Assembly: GCA_002110485.1 (NCBI GenBank)
Contig: MOWL01000023.1
Location: 682,001 to 746,000 of the forward strand
From: Emergomyces orientalis
Taxonomy: Eukaryota > Ascomycota > Eurotiomycetes > Onygenales > Ajellomycetaceae
Length of the DNA: 64,000 bases
Reading direction: 5' to 3'
A program made the translations under genes and the position numbers. Shown piece by piece: positions 44,918 through 58,748 of the stretch; within the stretch, counting starts at the first letter, position 1; every line of letters starts with the position of its first letter. The notes under the pieces are model-generated. The model searched no databases. It was not told the DNA's origin and saw only the letters and a program-made list of their open reading frames with translations.

Positions 44918-47777
44918 TTATCAATACCAAGCTGCGCCCTTGACAGAGATCAAGCAGAAATTATGATTTAAATGCACGAATTCCCGTTCAATTTCCCTGC
45001 TTTTCATTTTCATATTCATTTTCCCCCCCGAATCGTCAAATCTGTTCTTTTGCTCTTAAATTCCTCGGGCGGCTTCATCGACTTTAATGTTGTATGTTCT
45101 CTTCCATTAACCATAGCGTGGCGTTTGTTGGTGCTACCATATTTCGAAACTTATATAATTTTTCCTCTATTTTCTTCCTAGTTTTATCGCGTCCTTCAAT
45201 AATGGCTCTTTGTCAAGCTAATCGTTTTTCTTTAATCACATTCGCTTTCTGCAAATGATTGTACCCACTGATGACAATAAATACTCCCGGCTTTTGGCTT
45301 TTGTTACACCCACCCGAGCCAGATCAGTTATCAACCAATCGATTGCTTCCATTATTCAGCGCATGGAGTGCTGATTGGATTGGCTCAGGATTGAGATCCC
45401 ACATTGTATTCCCCCTATTATGTGCCTATCTTTGTTCTGAGTCATTGTAAGATCTCGTCTTAATCTCCCTGCGCTTTTTAATCTTCTCTTTTCTAATTTT
45501 CTCGCGAATCTTCGTTCAAATACCACGAACGCGGATGATAAAGCTGCCTCTCCCCATTAGTTACAGGTAGCAGCTTAATGATGAATAAAACCAATGTTTA
45601 TGAAAATATCTAGCAGTCCAAAGGAGATTGATACGATTCCTATATCAACACACTTTTCGTTTTCCTCTCGCAGGTTTCAATACACCTCGCTTCTCCATTA
45701 ACGTTGGTTATCCTGCCATTGCCCCCTTCTCCATACTCCCAACAACACCGAAATTGACCCAGCAGCCATTTCCGTCCCGCGTCAAATATAGTTAAAACTT
45801 CATTCAGTCCTTGCCCCCCCACACCTCCATATATGCGAGTGATGATAAAATTACATGACTTCCTATCAGAACTACGTTGTTGATCCATTGTTAATTATCA
45901 CAGGAGGAATATGGAGTTCCCGCCAGGTTGCATCGGAATGCCCATTGTATGCCTTTAATTTCTTTTCTTTATCCTTGCTGAAACTAACTATTTCTTCGCG
46001 TCTTCCTTGAGTTGCCTTTTCCTTCCTTTATATTAACCCCGTATCACTCTGACATCGGTGTAGAAGTGTACGAAATGACACATCTAATCATGTGAAATGT
46101 CATCAACCACCGTCCCTCTCTTTTCCAGTGTAGCTCCCCCGATTCAACAATTTACTTCTCTCGATGTCAGGACGCCTATCCCTCCTGATATTGAGCGCTG
46201 CAGTCTCCCATAAGTTAACTCAAAAAGTACTCGGCCCCCCGTATATTTTCTTTTTTCATTGCGGCGCACGCGGCTATCCAACCTCGCTTTATGGTGAGTA
46301 GAGTAAAAGGAAACCCACAACCCATGGGGGTATGGGGGTTTGAGAATTGGAGGTATAGCTGAAATTGTGACCGTGATCAGTATGAGATATTTAACTCGTC
46401 TCTTTGGAACTCTAGTTTTGCTTCTTATTCCACTGCTGCTACTTTCTTTTCTCAAGGCAACTGATTATCAATCAATAACTATAACACCCCCGTCTTCAAC
46501 CTGGGCTGCAGACTAAAGATTGAGGAGGCAGATATGGCGCGTATAAGGTGTTCATATACTCTAAAGATAGTTCAGATGACGATGTGTCAGTTGAGGCCAT
46601 TTCAGATGGATAGTCAATAATCGCAACCTTGGAAGCCCCTCGTGCTTAGTTTGGGGCCACATGACTTGTATTTCATCATCAAATAATATTGAAGATCATG
46701 GATGTCAAGGTCCTAGCGCAGCCTTGTCTCCAGTTTCGCTGACTTATATGGTACAGTACAAAGAGGCTTAGCCACTTGTGTGGTTCTGTGTATATGTCCT
46801 TTGTTTTCATCCCAACTCGGAAGCTTTAGAGCCTTTTGAAAGAGTTATTTTGAGGTTTGTTGATTCCATACGGCGACTAAGGAACAAGATGACTTCTATC
46901 AACATTAAAATACTTATGCATGAGCCACAGCCCTTGAAACTTTTTTGGGGCGTAACTGGCGGGGCAACGAGGCGATGAAGGAAATTCCAAACCCAATGGG
47001 CGGTACACCCTTACAGGCCACCAACCCCTTTCCCGGGCTAAATATGACTAGCAAAAGAGATGGTCCGTTGGATGTTAATGGAAGGGTGAGGTTTTGTGAC
47101 GGTATCGATGCATGGTGACAGATTGGGTAATAAAGCGCCCTTTCGTAGAGGATGATATTATGTGCTCGTGGTAGCTTTTATCTAAAATGTTAGGCTTCAA
47201 TCCTAGCGAAGGAGTGGGATGGCGGGGTGCCGTGACAGCGGGCTGAGAAAATGGTGGGTTGTTGATAGTAAGATCATGTCATTGAACTGACGCTTGACAA
47301 CCGGCCCGATGCGAGGTTTGTGTGGGGGGGGGGGTCATGGCGCATGCCTGGGTATAACTATGAACGTTGATAGGGCAATTACGTGCCATAGCTAAGTAAT
47401 TAAAAATTAATTGCATGGTTAACTTAGTTAGAATAAATAAGCTGAGGTTTCACATTTTATTGCAGGTGATAGTCATGGGTTTGCACAGCCCCTAGGACTA
47501 ACTTGTGAACGAAGTTTGAGGGCCATGCTACACTTCAACCAATATACAGGCGCAGAGACATGCATGGAAGAAAGTCGGGAAAATCTGCTACCTACTCAGA
47601 CGAGGAAATCGTTGGCAGCATGCATTGACATGCCAGCCATGGACGCCTCGATATGAAGCATTCGGCCAATCAAGATACAAACCATTAAAGGACAGTTAGG
47701 CTGGGCAAAATATTATCTATGTTTAACAAGGCTGCATACACAAAATTATTCAGGGTACTTTGTGAGAATTCGGATGA

Positions 47778-48044
47778 TTAAGGTGCAGGCGACGATGTTA
47801 TATCGTTCGACTTAGCCGGTGCGCAAACGGAGAAGTTGCCAATGAAAGCTTTCTTGAGGTTCCATCCCCAGGAATAGGATTCTGTCGCTTTGGCCTTGGG
47901 TTTGGAGAGTTTTCCATATTTCTCCAGAGTTTGAGTCAAGCAAATATCCTTAATAGCGATGAACCTGACCTGAGGCTGGATTTCAGATCCAGGACCTTGG
48001 TAGAATCTTTCAGGCATCAAAGCATTTCTTCCTTCTAGCACCAT
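47778..48044 (-). CDS. Possible small hypothetical protein (88 aa)
   Basis: An ATG at 48044 in a favourable context (CTAAAATGG) opens 88 codons with balanced codon use, ending with TAA. Composition is lysine- and serine-rich (KYGKLSKPKAKATESYSWGW) with two Cys. There is no signal peptide and no recognised family. It could be a chance frame. Confidence 0.25.
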   Translation of the reverse strand: MVLEGRNALMPERFYQGPGSEIQPQVRFIAIKDICLTQTLEKYGKLSKPKAKATESYSWGWNLKKAFIGNFSVCAPAKSNDITSSPAP

Positions 48045-51000
48045 TTTAGGCGGTGAAGTATGCTAGACGTGATTAAGAACAATTCTAGAATAAACCTAAA
48101 AGTTACGAGCCAAAGCCCCACCCATCGGGATCAAACCAAAAAGCTGCTTTACTGGGTCGCCAATGTCAGCAGGAAATTCGTCGACAAATTATTGGATAAT
48201 ACCACATTTAAGTACGATTCATGTACAAATATGCGCTCAATATGGTGTGTCAAAGACGAATATCATAGGGATATGACGGTTAATGCTCAGTTCTCAAAAC
48301 TGATATCGGGGCGATGTACATGTCCGAGCGGGTGGGGCGAGGTTTGCTGTGAGAAGCGGAGATGGATACGGTTAAAAATAGGCAGCCAGTCAACTAGCTC
48401 AGAGGAACAACATTGAAAATTCTCAAGGTCCAAAAGCTCCAAATATGACTCTAAATCAAACGTAATAGCCAGTTGGCAGATGCAACCGGACGGAAAATAC
48501 GTCATCTGAGGGTGGGAGAATCGGCGTATCCGTAAATAAATCAACAGCGCGTTTGATATGCGGAAAGTGGGTAGGAATCGCTTTCGAGAGATGCCATCCT
48601 CATCGCAATGACAGGTGTGATTCCTCCCCACAAAACTCCATTGTTCATAATTAGAGAAATAGGGCAGGTGGCTGGCGGATAATGATGGCAAGTGATCACG
48701 AGAGCCGCTATTTACCGGGTTCCCGACGGTGAAGAGCCGCACCTCGAATCGAATAGCACGTCGTCCAGTATTCTGGTTACAGCTTATGCATGTGTTGTAC
48801 ATACACTACGACAGCTGTCGTGAGACACAATGAGATCCCAGATGCGCAGGGCAGGAAGTCTGTCGCGACTTGGCGAATCATCATGAAAGTTGGTGGGAGG
48901 GTTGGCCCGACAGGTTGGTAAAATAGAGAAATGGCTGCATAAATATGCTATAATCCAACAAAGAAATACATTTCCAGCAGAGAAAGTGCCCTTATCTGCC
49001 GCCTTCTGACTCCTTTGGTCGCGTGATATTGGCTGGAGCTTCCTCCGGTTTTGTAGACCAGATTCGCACGAAGCAATCACGAATATGTTAATTCTCAACC
49101 ACTAGGTTTTAGGTTGCGCCTCAGAGTTGGCATATCATCATGGTCTCGTAGACAACCAGCTTATTACCGGATATGTCGTACAAACCGGGTATCGGAATTA
49201 GCACGTTCCCATAAATCGCGAATTGTCTTCCGTAAAATTACGGCTGGTAAAGAGGGATCATCTTACCCGGTAAGTATCCCCTGGGATGAGCATCTGACTC
49301 AGCCCCTGAAGTGGATTCTGCCTGAAAAGAACTGAAAACGGACTGTCGAAGGACAGTTTACGGAGCCGGGAGGAAGCATGGTGGTTTGGAGGATGTAAGA
49401 TACCCTAGGTGCGGCTGCGCCTGCGATTGGTTGGAGAGAGGGCGACTGGATTGGCGGGTTAGCTGGACGAACTTCGCGGCAACCGCCCAATTCCCTTTCT
49501 TTGTTCCATAAATGTTCCTGCATCACATCGCCAACCTTTCCGTTAATTCGAAGGTTACATTCATTTAAACACTGAATTATTAATTGTACCATACGCCGCG
49601 TCTCACGGGAATATGCCAGGGTGCAGAAACCTTTCCGTAACTTATGTATGACCATTGAAGGGAGCCTTATCAGTTGCCTGCCGATTCGGGATTTCAGTTC
49701 CCCAGCCACGGCCAGTCGGCGCTAGATCGGAGCGTTTGATTGCAATTATGCCGGAAGTAGCATCCAAGAGCGACCGGGTGAAGTTGGCATTCGTCTTCGG
49801 GCAATGCCATGCGATACCTGCCAATGCTATTGAAATTTGCTCCATGACAACAAAAAATTCATAACAGGAAGCAACCATATAGCACGGAGCGATTTCAACC
49901 TGGAAGGTGCCAGCCACCCGAGATCAAATGTGGTATCCAATAAAAGTCTCATCTCGCGCATGCATAGCCTAAGAGTCCGGCAGGACGGAGCTATTGATGA
50001 AACCATATTTTGCTGCATGAATAGTATGCCGGGACACGGTGACGCAATCTGCAACATGCATTGAAATTTTGTTGTTGACTCTCCGTCAGTAATTCCAGGA
50101 CCTCAAAATTGTTTCAGTCTCCCAATCGTCCACAGCATTGGCCTATTGTCTTATATTGAATGGGCCACGAAGGAGATCTAGTAACTCGATATAGTGCTCG
50201 CTTTCATAAATTTAGGCTCGCAAGCATGAATTTACTGAGCATCTCAAACCTTCGTTCTGTAATAGTGCCGACAACATACCTCAACTGGATGTCGATATAT
50301 TTTTTTGGAAAAAATCATTCACAGCTTCAACCCACCCACATTTCAATAGATATCCCACAAAATCGACAATGACGGGTCGGAAATTGAAGATATGGCTGAT
50401 CGTCAAAAATCTTCGCGTTCTGGACATGTTATGAAGGGCAGTATGTGCAGACTTACATACTGCGTAGCTGTGGGTTATCGTTTCAAGCAGCTAGCACAGA
50501 ATATAAGCTGTCTTTGTTTCATTCTTCCAATACTGACATGTATTTTCCACATCCCGGAATGGCGGTGTAAACGCGGATTATGGACGATGCACAATGTATG
50601 TACCAACCGTCGGGATGGATGAATTGTATATGTCAGAAAGCCAGTGGGTTTTCTTCCCGCACAATAATAGAATCCAGAACGCCATAACATTTAGGTGCTG
50701 GATTAGACAAGGCAATGTTTCCAATAAACAGTTGGATGCGTTGGCCACCAAACCGGCCCGCTGATGGCTTTGAAGCGGCGTATTATTGCTGCCAATAAAC
50801 GAACATCAACAAGAAACGTATGTGCCTCCCGCCCCTCCACCCCGCCCCCCCATTCTCTTGAGCTCTGGTCTTCCCGCCTACAAAACCAGGTGTTGGTAGT
50901 CGCTTGTGGGGTTTGTTGTTGCTGTTGGTCTAAGCTTTCGCAGGAGGAAACCGATTCGTCCCCACAGAGGTGAAAATAAGCTAGCGGCTAGTTATGCGCT

Positions 51001-51900
51001 AAGTGGGTCCATTACCATGAACTTGAACACCACGTTTCCAAGGATTCCTCAAAATTACCGAAACGATGAAGTCTAATCCAGTTAATTATTCTTCATAGCG
51101 AATTCAAGATTTCTGTGCTCGAATGTCACTCGGCAAACTTGGCACCAAACCTATACACTTAAAAATATGAGTATCGCAGTGTCAGTGATTCAACCCCTTT
51201 TTTTCAGAATATTTACTTAACCTTTTGTTGCCAAGTTCTGGTGCAATTCTTGATCAGCCTTCCCTCGCGAACCTGGAAGCAAGGGGGCTTGGGGTGGTCA
51301 GCAATGGTAGATTTGGACCCCACCTAGCCACCTAACCGCCCTGCCTATCAATTTCGAATCAAGCACGAGTGCCGACATCGTGCCGGTTGCATCCTAATGG
51401 AATGGGTTAGCACTTTTTACTCTGTCAGGAGAATGGAGTATGTCAACCTTCATGGCCAAGCATGATAAGGACACATACATGCTTACCAGAAACAGTTTTG
51501 CCTTTTTTTTGTCTTTAAGTGCGTTGGAGGGGATCAAGTTTCACAGCTCAACCCACCTGTGCAGCATTAGCGTTGCCAAAAGCGTCTCGCTTGAGCTTAA
51601 GTTGGTTCTAGCGAACTACTAATTGAGAAGCGAAAAGCATGATCGACGCCAACAAGGCAACAAGAGGAAGAAAGTGACGCTATTAACTGAACGTAACTAC
51701 AATCTCGCTTCATTATTGCGATTTACATTCCACATTATGCATCTATGAAAAGGTCTGCTCATCTGCAACCAACTGTACAGTTGATGTTTCCCTCAGCTCC
51801 TGGCAAGATAGGTAGCCGCCCAACAATCAGCCAATTTACAGGAGCCAACTAGGAGCCCCAGCGTTGAATAAACTGGCGGCTTATGGGGAGGGGCCTGATG

Positions 51901-51925
51901 TTTATTTTATTTTATTTTATTTTAT
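51901..51925. repeat. (TTTTA)n microsatellite
   Basis: Five near-perfect TTTTA-type units followed by a T run in the gene-poor region. Confidence 0.85.
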
Positions 51926-54900
51926 ATTTTTTTTTCTAATTCCTCCGTGCAGACAGTGGACTGTACTTCGTAGGGCCGAATGACCTTCACGGAAAGAAGG
52001 TATTAAACGTCAGACGGTTGGTTGTCCAATTTGCCTACTACACCGCCAACTCGCTCCAGCCCCCAAATAATGGGCGTAGAAGTAAAATGTTACTCGTGAG
52101 AATTTTCAGATTTCGTTAGAATTATTTAGATGTGTCTGCACTGGTTGGCGCCTTGAATTTGATGTGACGTTAATTTATCAAGCCAAGAAATTAACCAGCA
52201 AATTTCTACGCGGAGGATATACGGGCGAAATCGGCTCCCAACGTTTTTTTACCCGCTAGGAGCCGGAGCTTACCTGTATAAGTAGCCGTGGAGACAACAA
52301 GCAGGGCAACCACGGTAATACACTGAAAGAAAATGGTTAGATATATGCTGCCAGGCTGACAGTGTCGATGAGCGAGTTGCGAGGGGATGAGGATATATCC
52401 CAGGGGAGGCAAAATTCACCCAGCATGCATTCCTGTCAACTGGCAACTGCCGTAAAATTTCCCAGGATTTTAAAACTTTTATGTAATGGATTTGTTGGCG
52501 ACAACCCTGGTTTTCTCATATCCACGACAACAAACGGGATCGACCTTCCCCCAGAATGTTTTTCGCCGATAGGTTAGGATTTCCCAAATTGCCATGCACG
52601 TGAGATTTTCATTATACTGGGCAGGCAACTCTTTTCCCATGACGCTGGTGTTACTTTACGCCTGGTGGGCGGAGCTGACCACAAAATGGGAAACCACCCC
52701 TAGCTCGTCAGCAGTAATAAGGAGATTTCACTGGCGTTCATATTGTAAATTGCTGGAGAGCCATGCATTCCAACAAAGATGTGAAGGGAGGATTATTGTT
52801 TATTTTTCCTTTGACAACATCCACCAAGGCAAAAGTCCCTCTCCAAGAGGTCCAGGTAAAATACTCAACCTGTTGCGCTCTCATGTCTCACTTGGCGTGC
52901 GTGGTATGCGACCGCCTGAGGGCCAACCTAAATCGCCTCCAATTTGCATCAGAGGGGCCGATGAGCTAAGTTCCGAGATTCCACTCAGGGCCTGCTGGCC
53001 CGCATTGTTTAAGCGTGAAGAGCCCCATAGTAATCTTTTCATTGGAGGAATCTCCGTATCAAATGGAAAATATCTGCTCGATAGTGCGAAGGCTGCTGTA
53101 TAGAGGCCCAACGTATGGGGCGACGTCAAGGCCATAGAAACGATGCTGGAACGCTGTTGCTCCAATTTCATGCCCCAGTTAGTCTGAGCTTATCCATGAG
53201 TTCAACGATCGTGTGGCCGTTCAGGCTCCTCCTCTCCTCCCCTCTTTCTAGTTGATGACGGGTCGATCCGACGAAAGGTGAACCGTCCTCCTAATTCTTT
53301 CTGGCCACTAGTGCAGGTTTGAAAGTGCCGATTCGAAACGAGGCAAGAGGCTGTCCCTCAATGGTCAGTCCACAGGGGGAGTAATATGATAGGCCATCGT
53401 CATGCTTCTCCATTTTGAAAGGCTTCCCACTTAAAATGCTTAGTTTAACCCAAAAAAGTTTTGAGAAGGAGGGATTGGATGGAGCGCTTTATCGAATCTG
53501 CACTGAGCAAAAGAGGAAAATAAGGCTTAGCCAGGGATAACAATGATCCATCCCGCGAACAAATTATTTGCTCCACTCTTTCCCATTTGAAAAGCTGGAC
53601 TCTGGACAATTGACAGCCAAGTTTAGCGCCCGAAATAGCATATCTTCGGTAGTACTCGTTTTGAATGCCAATTGAACACTCTCACCACAGCTTTGTTCAT
53701 GTGAGGGTCGTAGCCTTAGATCCTCCGCCGTAGTCATCAGATCAACCCCTTGATTGAGCGGGGGACGATGGCTGAGGTCCTTGCCCAGTTATTAAACCGT
53801 GCAGAAAACAGGCAAAAGCGACGATGTTAGCATGCTTCCAAAACACTGACATCATTCTTGTAAGGATTGTAGCTGAAAATCCTAGAACAACAAATTGCCC
53901 ATTTGCAACAAAGCATATGCTCATTGAATGTGCTGTGGGAAAAGGGGGAGAAATGCGCAGATGACCTTCAATGGCGCTGTCGCAATTGACCACATCAACC
54001 TTGCTTTTGGCACCACCTCCTTACTTATCTTTTCGTTTCACCTCCGGTCGATTTCCGAAATGATGTTTGCTTTTCATCCCTGAACGAACCTAACGAAATT
54101 CATGTCTTGTTGGTTGGTATTGAACTTGAGGCAGCTCCAGGGACAAGGCAGACATACACACGCCCAAACATCGCCCTTCGGAAACACGCTCAGAAAATGC
54201 GGGGTAACATTAATGACGAAGAGTGGGGCCTGAGATAAGATCGATACCATCCAGTGCAGAAGCGCATCTCCAAGATGTATTGTCCCTCGGTCTTCCGGAC
54301 GATTTTTTCATGCAGAGACAGGGGTACGTGCATCTAGGGTGTACGCAGAACAGAAACCACACCTAGAGTTGAGAGAGGTGGACCAGTAAGTAGCGCACAA
54401 AAAACGAGCACGCATAGGTACCTTGAGACATAAGAATTTCAGTATTTAAGTATTTACGTATTTACATGAGTGAATAAAACAATACATATAATTTCCTCCT
54501 TAAACAGGGCTGTTTGCCTGAGGCCCACAAAAATGTTAGATATGAATTGAGGCGTGTGATGCCCTGGAAAAAAGTATAACTTCAGCGCCCAGGAAGAACT
54601 GTCCGCGAAATTTTCCAGCGCCCTTGCTCTTGCGCTATCACATTTATTCTGGGATGTTCGATGAATTCAAAATTTTGTTCTCAACGGGCGAACAAGCTTG
54701 GGAAGGTAATCATTTTAGTTGGCAAGGCTGCATTTACTTTCGAAACCACGACCAGGGGTCCTTGGGATTTAGCCAACATTTAATAACTTTTGCAGGGCCA
54801 AGTGCTGCGAGTGTACGGAATCCATCCAGTCCGTGTGCTCGCTCCATGTGCGCCGGCGTGTACATGGACAAATACAGCCTGAGCCAATGAGTTACTCTCA

Positions 54901-55152
54901 AAACTGGTCCATGCTCCAGACTCCATGATGAGTGAATTCGGCGATCACCATGGATGCGGAAGCTCAGGTCCCATTGATAGCTACCAGCGCTGGAGAAATG
55001 GTAGGAAACAACCTTCTAGAAAAAATATCGGACTGCAGACTTAGCAACTGGCTTAAACGGTTTTGCTATATAATTAGTCAAGGTGTGAAAACCTCGACAG
55101 CTTTGATATAAAAGGGCTGTGGCTGACTCCAGAGAGTTACGAAGGAATGTGT

Positions 55153-55413
55153 CTATTCAAACGATAGATAGGCTTTTGAAGAGCCGCATGGATGCTTAAA
55201 TGCCCAGTAGGACCCACGATTGAACTTGTTTGCGTCTATTTTCTCTTGCGCTTTTGGGCAAACTTCCATGGTTAACTTTATATTGCTAGAAGAGCGCCGG
55301 GTTACACCGTAGTTGTGGTCGTCAGCCAAAGGGTATGTCCAGTACATCTTCTTCGCCTCCTCCTCGCTGATTTCGGCAAAAGCAGATACTGTGGTACAGA
55401 CATCACGCTCCAA
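55153..55413 (-). CDS. Possible exon of a small hypothetical protein
   Basis: The minus-strand frame has protein-like composition (SAFAEISEEEAKKMYWTYPL, then NFNRG-like and WAFKHPCGSS segments, three Cys). The frame continues upstream of 55413 to a possible acceptor (CTCTCAG at about 55470), and a second protein-like stretch (EPFANTGTNNAAIAQVCNHA) lies near 55640-55680 on the same strand, so a spliced small gene is possible. No ATG or signal peptide could be fixed. A plus-strand frame at 55464-55751 overlaps the second stretch in codon register and is an alternative. Confidence 0.25.
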   Translation of the reverse strand: MERDVCTTVSAFAEISEEEAKKMYWTYPLADDHNYGVTRRSSSNIKLTMEVCPKAQEKIDANKFNRGSYWAFKHPCGSSKAYLSFE

Positions 55414-56119
55414 GCTTTGTGCGTACGTCCGTTTAATTACGATGGAGGGGGGTTGCGGGCAGGGTGACGCCTGAGAGAAAAGTGTTGTTTGTGCGAGAGA
55501 AAGAGGCTGATCTTTCTGTTCGTGGTACAGTCAACACCGCGAAGCCAGTTTATGGTCCACCCTCCAGCCTTATAGATCACGTACGGTTAAAAGCCAGGAA
55601 TCCTAGGAGCCCTGCAATGGTGGGCGTGGTTGCAAACCTGGGCGATGGCAGCGTTGTTGGTTCCTGTGTTCGCAAATGGTTCGCCATAATTTTAGGCAAC
55701 TGTTTGGTGCAAGGGTGCGGAACACGAATCGGGCCTAGTCGGTCTCCCTAGGCTAGTAGGCTAGGAAAGCGGATACATACGAATGATACACAACTCTGTA
55801 CAAACACTATCAATACCACATGGAACAGGTTGAGATAAAAGAAAGGCAAGACCCGATCGAATATTGCTTTAAACGTTTGAGGATATTTCCATGATAAAAG
55901 GCTTTCGAAAGTGCTATAAAAGATCCTTGAATGGCTCCCCAGATTCCTATTAATCTTAATATGTGTCCTTGAATTCCATCTAAACGCTCTGCCAACTTCA
56001 ATGCACTACCAACTCTATATAACTTTTTAACACATTTCTGACCTCAACGAATCCAACTGAATTTAACCCCAATAATACTCCCAAAAGCCCAAGTCCACTG
56101 CATTCTGCAGGCGCTTGCC

Positions 56120-58748
56120 ATGGACAAACAACAACCTGGCGATTCTCCCCATCATCAATTGAAGGGCGGGGGAAAGAAGAAAAGGACAAAGGCGACGAGA
56201 ACCCCAGTAGCCAATGAAAGTCTTGCTCTCAGGCCGCGAGCGAGCACGTCGAAGTCGCGTGCAGAAGAGGAGCCAATGAGCAGGTGAGTGGATGACGGGG
56301 AAATATCTACTGCAAGCGTGATCTGCTCTGTGGTCGCAGTTAGGTTCTAACTTATGTGCTTTGCCAAACATGTATAGCGAAATCAACACCACCCAGCAGC
56401 AACACATGCTCAACCAACATAGATTAGAGAATCTCAACCTCCATAGCAGCCCAAACTCCCCAGCCCTTTCTTCCCCACCAGGCATCGCTGCCTCTCAGGG
56501 AAAGTCCAAGAAACGTTCCGCCGCCGCCGCAGGGCGTGGGGAGCCCCAGCCATCCCCGCCAGAGCGCAGACTACGCAGAGCAGCCCTAACCCCAAAGGGC
56601 TATTCCTCTGGAAATGACTCCGATGAAAACCAGCCCGACGACCGCGGCTCACAACCGACCTCCAGCCCTCAATCCCGAAACAATGAACGGCACTCGACCC
56701 CACACCATGTTCAAAATTATGCTATGCTTAACTTTGACTCCCCAGTGAAGTCCGCATCAAGGATCCGTCCCCCTCAACAAGTTCCTATTAACAGCGGTCC
56801 CTCAGCCCCAGAATTAAGGGAGGCTCCACCACAGCAACTATTCCCCGCACAATGGAAGCCCGTGCAGAAGGCCGTCTCAGCTGAGCTGGAGGAGCTGTTC
56901 AAAATGAAAGATGCCTCATTAGGGAACATTGACGATGACCCTGAACCACCACCCGTAACTCCCATGGTTCGCGAGCCTAAAACTCGGGTGATATCACACA
57001 CGGAATTGGTGATGGAGGTTCAAAGCATATATCATGGTCTTGTTAGCGTTGAAATACTATGCGAGGAAGAGGATAAGAAGGTCGCAAATACCCGAGATTT
57101 AACTGCGGATCAATTGGCCCATCTGATTAGATGTCATCGGACCCTACTTTGTGAACATCATGATTTTTATTTATCTTCACAACACCCCTCCGCATGTGCA
57201 GGACTTTTAGGGCTTGGCGCTAAACACCGCATTCCCTCTCGAATGTGGGCAGTCGCCATCTATCCATTGCTGGATATTATGAGGAATCGGCTTCCAAACG
57301 GTCTGGAACACATGATTGAATTCATACACCATGCGTTCCACATGATGATACTGCTTCTAGAGTCTGTTCCCAGATTTAGAGATATGTGGCTTGAAGGTCT
57401 TGGTGACTTAAGCAGATATAGAATGTCTATTGAGATTGAGAGTGTGGATGAGAGGAAGGTCTGGGCTGGAGTTGCGCGGTATTGGTATAACAAGGGTATA
57501 GATGATAACCATGGAACAGGGAGACTTCACCATCATCTTGGAATCATTGCGAAGCCCAACATGGGTCAGCAATTATTCTTCTTCGCCAAGTCTCTTGTGT
57601 GTATCGAACGATTTCAACATGCAAAGAAGAGCATTCAGCCTGTCTTTGACATGGCTTTGACCTGGATTAACCCTGATCCCACCTCACCTGAGAACACCCG
57701 GACATTATCATCTTGGTTTGTAAGCGCGCACGCCATGCTTATGCGTTGTGGATCAATCACCAAGTTCATTGAGTGTGCAAAGGAGTATCTGGACTCATTG
57801 GACACTCAAATTGATCGACTTGGTGTTAAATTCCGGGAAACAGGAATCTGCTTGGGGAACCCCAATTTCGCAGCAATGTTCCAATACGGGGACGAGGATG
57901 GCATCCTCATGAAGATGTTTGTCAACGCTCAAAAGCAGAGCGTGGAGGCCAGGATGCAACACGCAGAACAGTACTGGGCAGAGTCCCATACAGAAACTCC
58001 AAGAGCCGCTCTGAATGATGATATATCCTCTGATGACGCAACTCTCACTAGCCCTATTCAAAAACTTTCATACAGCACATACTTGACTTTTCATACCCTC
58101 TCTTCTGTTCTTACACATATCTATAACATCTATGCCCTCCCACATGTTCACATTTCTCTTGCATTTATTTGGAGTTTGGCATTGGTTCCGGAAGCCATGG
58201 TGTACGTTGAGAGAGAAATACCCTGGGGAAGGATTTCTAGCTATTTAAATACGTTAATCCGGGAACCCAATGATGAACCCAAGCTCAAGAGTGTTGACTT
58301 CCCCATCTCATCTGCTACAGCTACCAAGCAGTTACCAGAGGATTTCTTCATTCGAGGTCAGATCTGGACACAATTCACATATCCGCAAGGTTTCTTCAAT
58401 GGCACAGACATTGACGATGATGAGCGGGCACTGGAATTACCCAGCGTCCGATATGCCCGCATCGAGCGTTGTCTATGGTATGGATATCGTCTAGCATCAG
58501 TAAGATTTCACCCTTAGTCTGATCGTTTTCCACAGTTGACCTTCCATTTCTTTTATTACTTCAGCTAAATTGCTTTCTTTTAGTTTGGCCGTTGGATTGA
58601 GTTATTCGACCAAGAAGGCGCCAAACAATTTAGACTTACATCATATGCTGAGAAGCTCGAAAACTCTGCTATATATCCTGTGGTGTTTGGACGGGCCCCG
58701 ATCGCTATGCCTCCCCCCAATTCGATTAAGAGGTGGAAAGTCTGTTGA
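56120..58748 (+). CDS. EST1/EBS1/SMG7-type DNA/RNA-binding-domain protein
   Basis: Exons 56120-56283, 56378-58499 and 58584-58748 (introns 94 and 84 nt) give 816 aa. Seen: a basic N-terminus (GGGKKKRTKATRT), a disordered Ser/Pro/Arg-rich region to about residue 200 with a second basic patch (KSKKRSAAAAGRG), then a helical-repeat region with CEHHDFYLSSQHPSA, RMWAVAIYPLLDIMRNRLP, LEHMIEFIHHAFHMMILLLE, WLEGLGDLSRYRM, ARYWYNKG and GRLHHHLGIIAKPN. Known: these are the 14-3-3-like/TPR and helical hairpin parts shared by yeast Est1 (telomerase recruitment), Ebs1 and SMG7 (nonsense-mediated decay). In filamentous fungi several paralogues carry this domain and their roles are unclear, so neither telomere nor decay function is claimed. 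The last exon completes FGRWIELFDQEGAKQFRLTS and ends IKRWKVC. Confidence 0.85.

Larger units (their letters stand above)
44918..56119. other. 11-kb region without a confident gene
   Basis: Open frames longer than about 100 codons are few, occur on both strands and show no recognisable domain: examples are 48287-48802 (-), 49299-49709 (-) and 52594-53103 (+). Base composition is not obviously AT-rich and I see no long terminal repeats, transposase or RT motifs. Simple sequence is limited to a TTTTA repeat at 51901-51925 and a G run at 47323-47334. Some small frames with an ATG and protein-like composition are given separately. The region may hold fast-evolving spliced genes, non-coding transcripts or decayed sequence. 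Confidence 0.5.

Noticed and set aside
48287..48802. 171-codon minus-strand frame in the gene-poor region
   Set aside because: It begins with ATG but shows no domain, and overlapping plus-strand frames of similar quality exist. One or so frames of this length is expected by chance in 11 kb.
52594..53103. 169-codon plus-strand frame, with an overlapping 96-codon minus-strand frame
   Set aside because: Neither strand shows a recognisable motif or splice context, and they cannot both be real.
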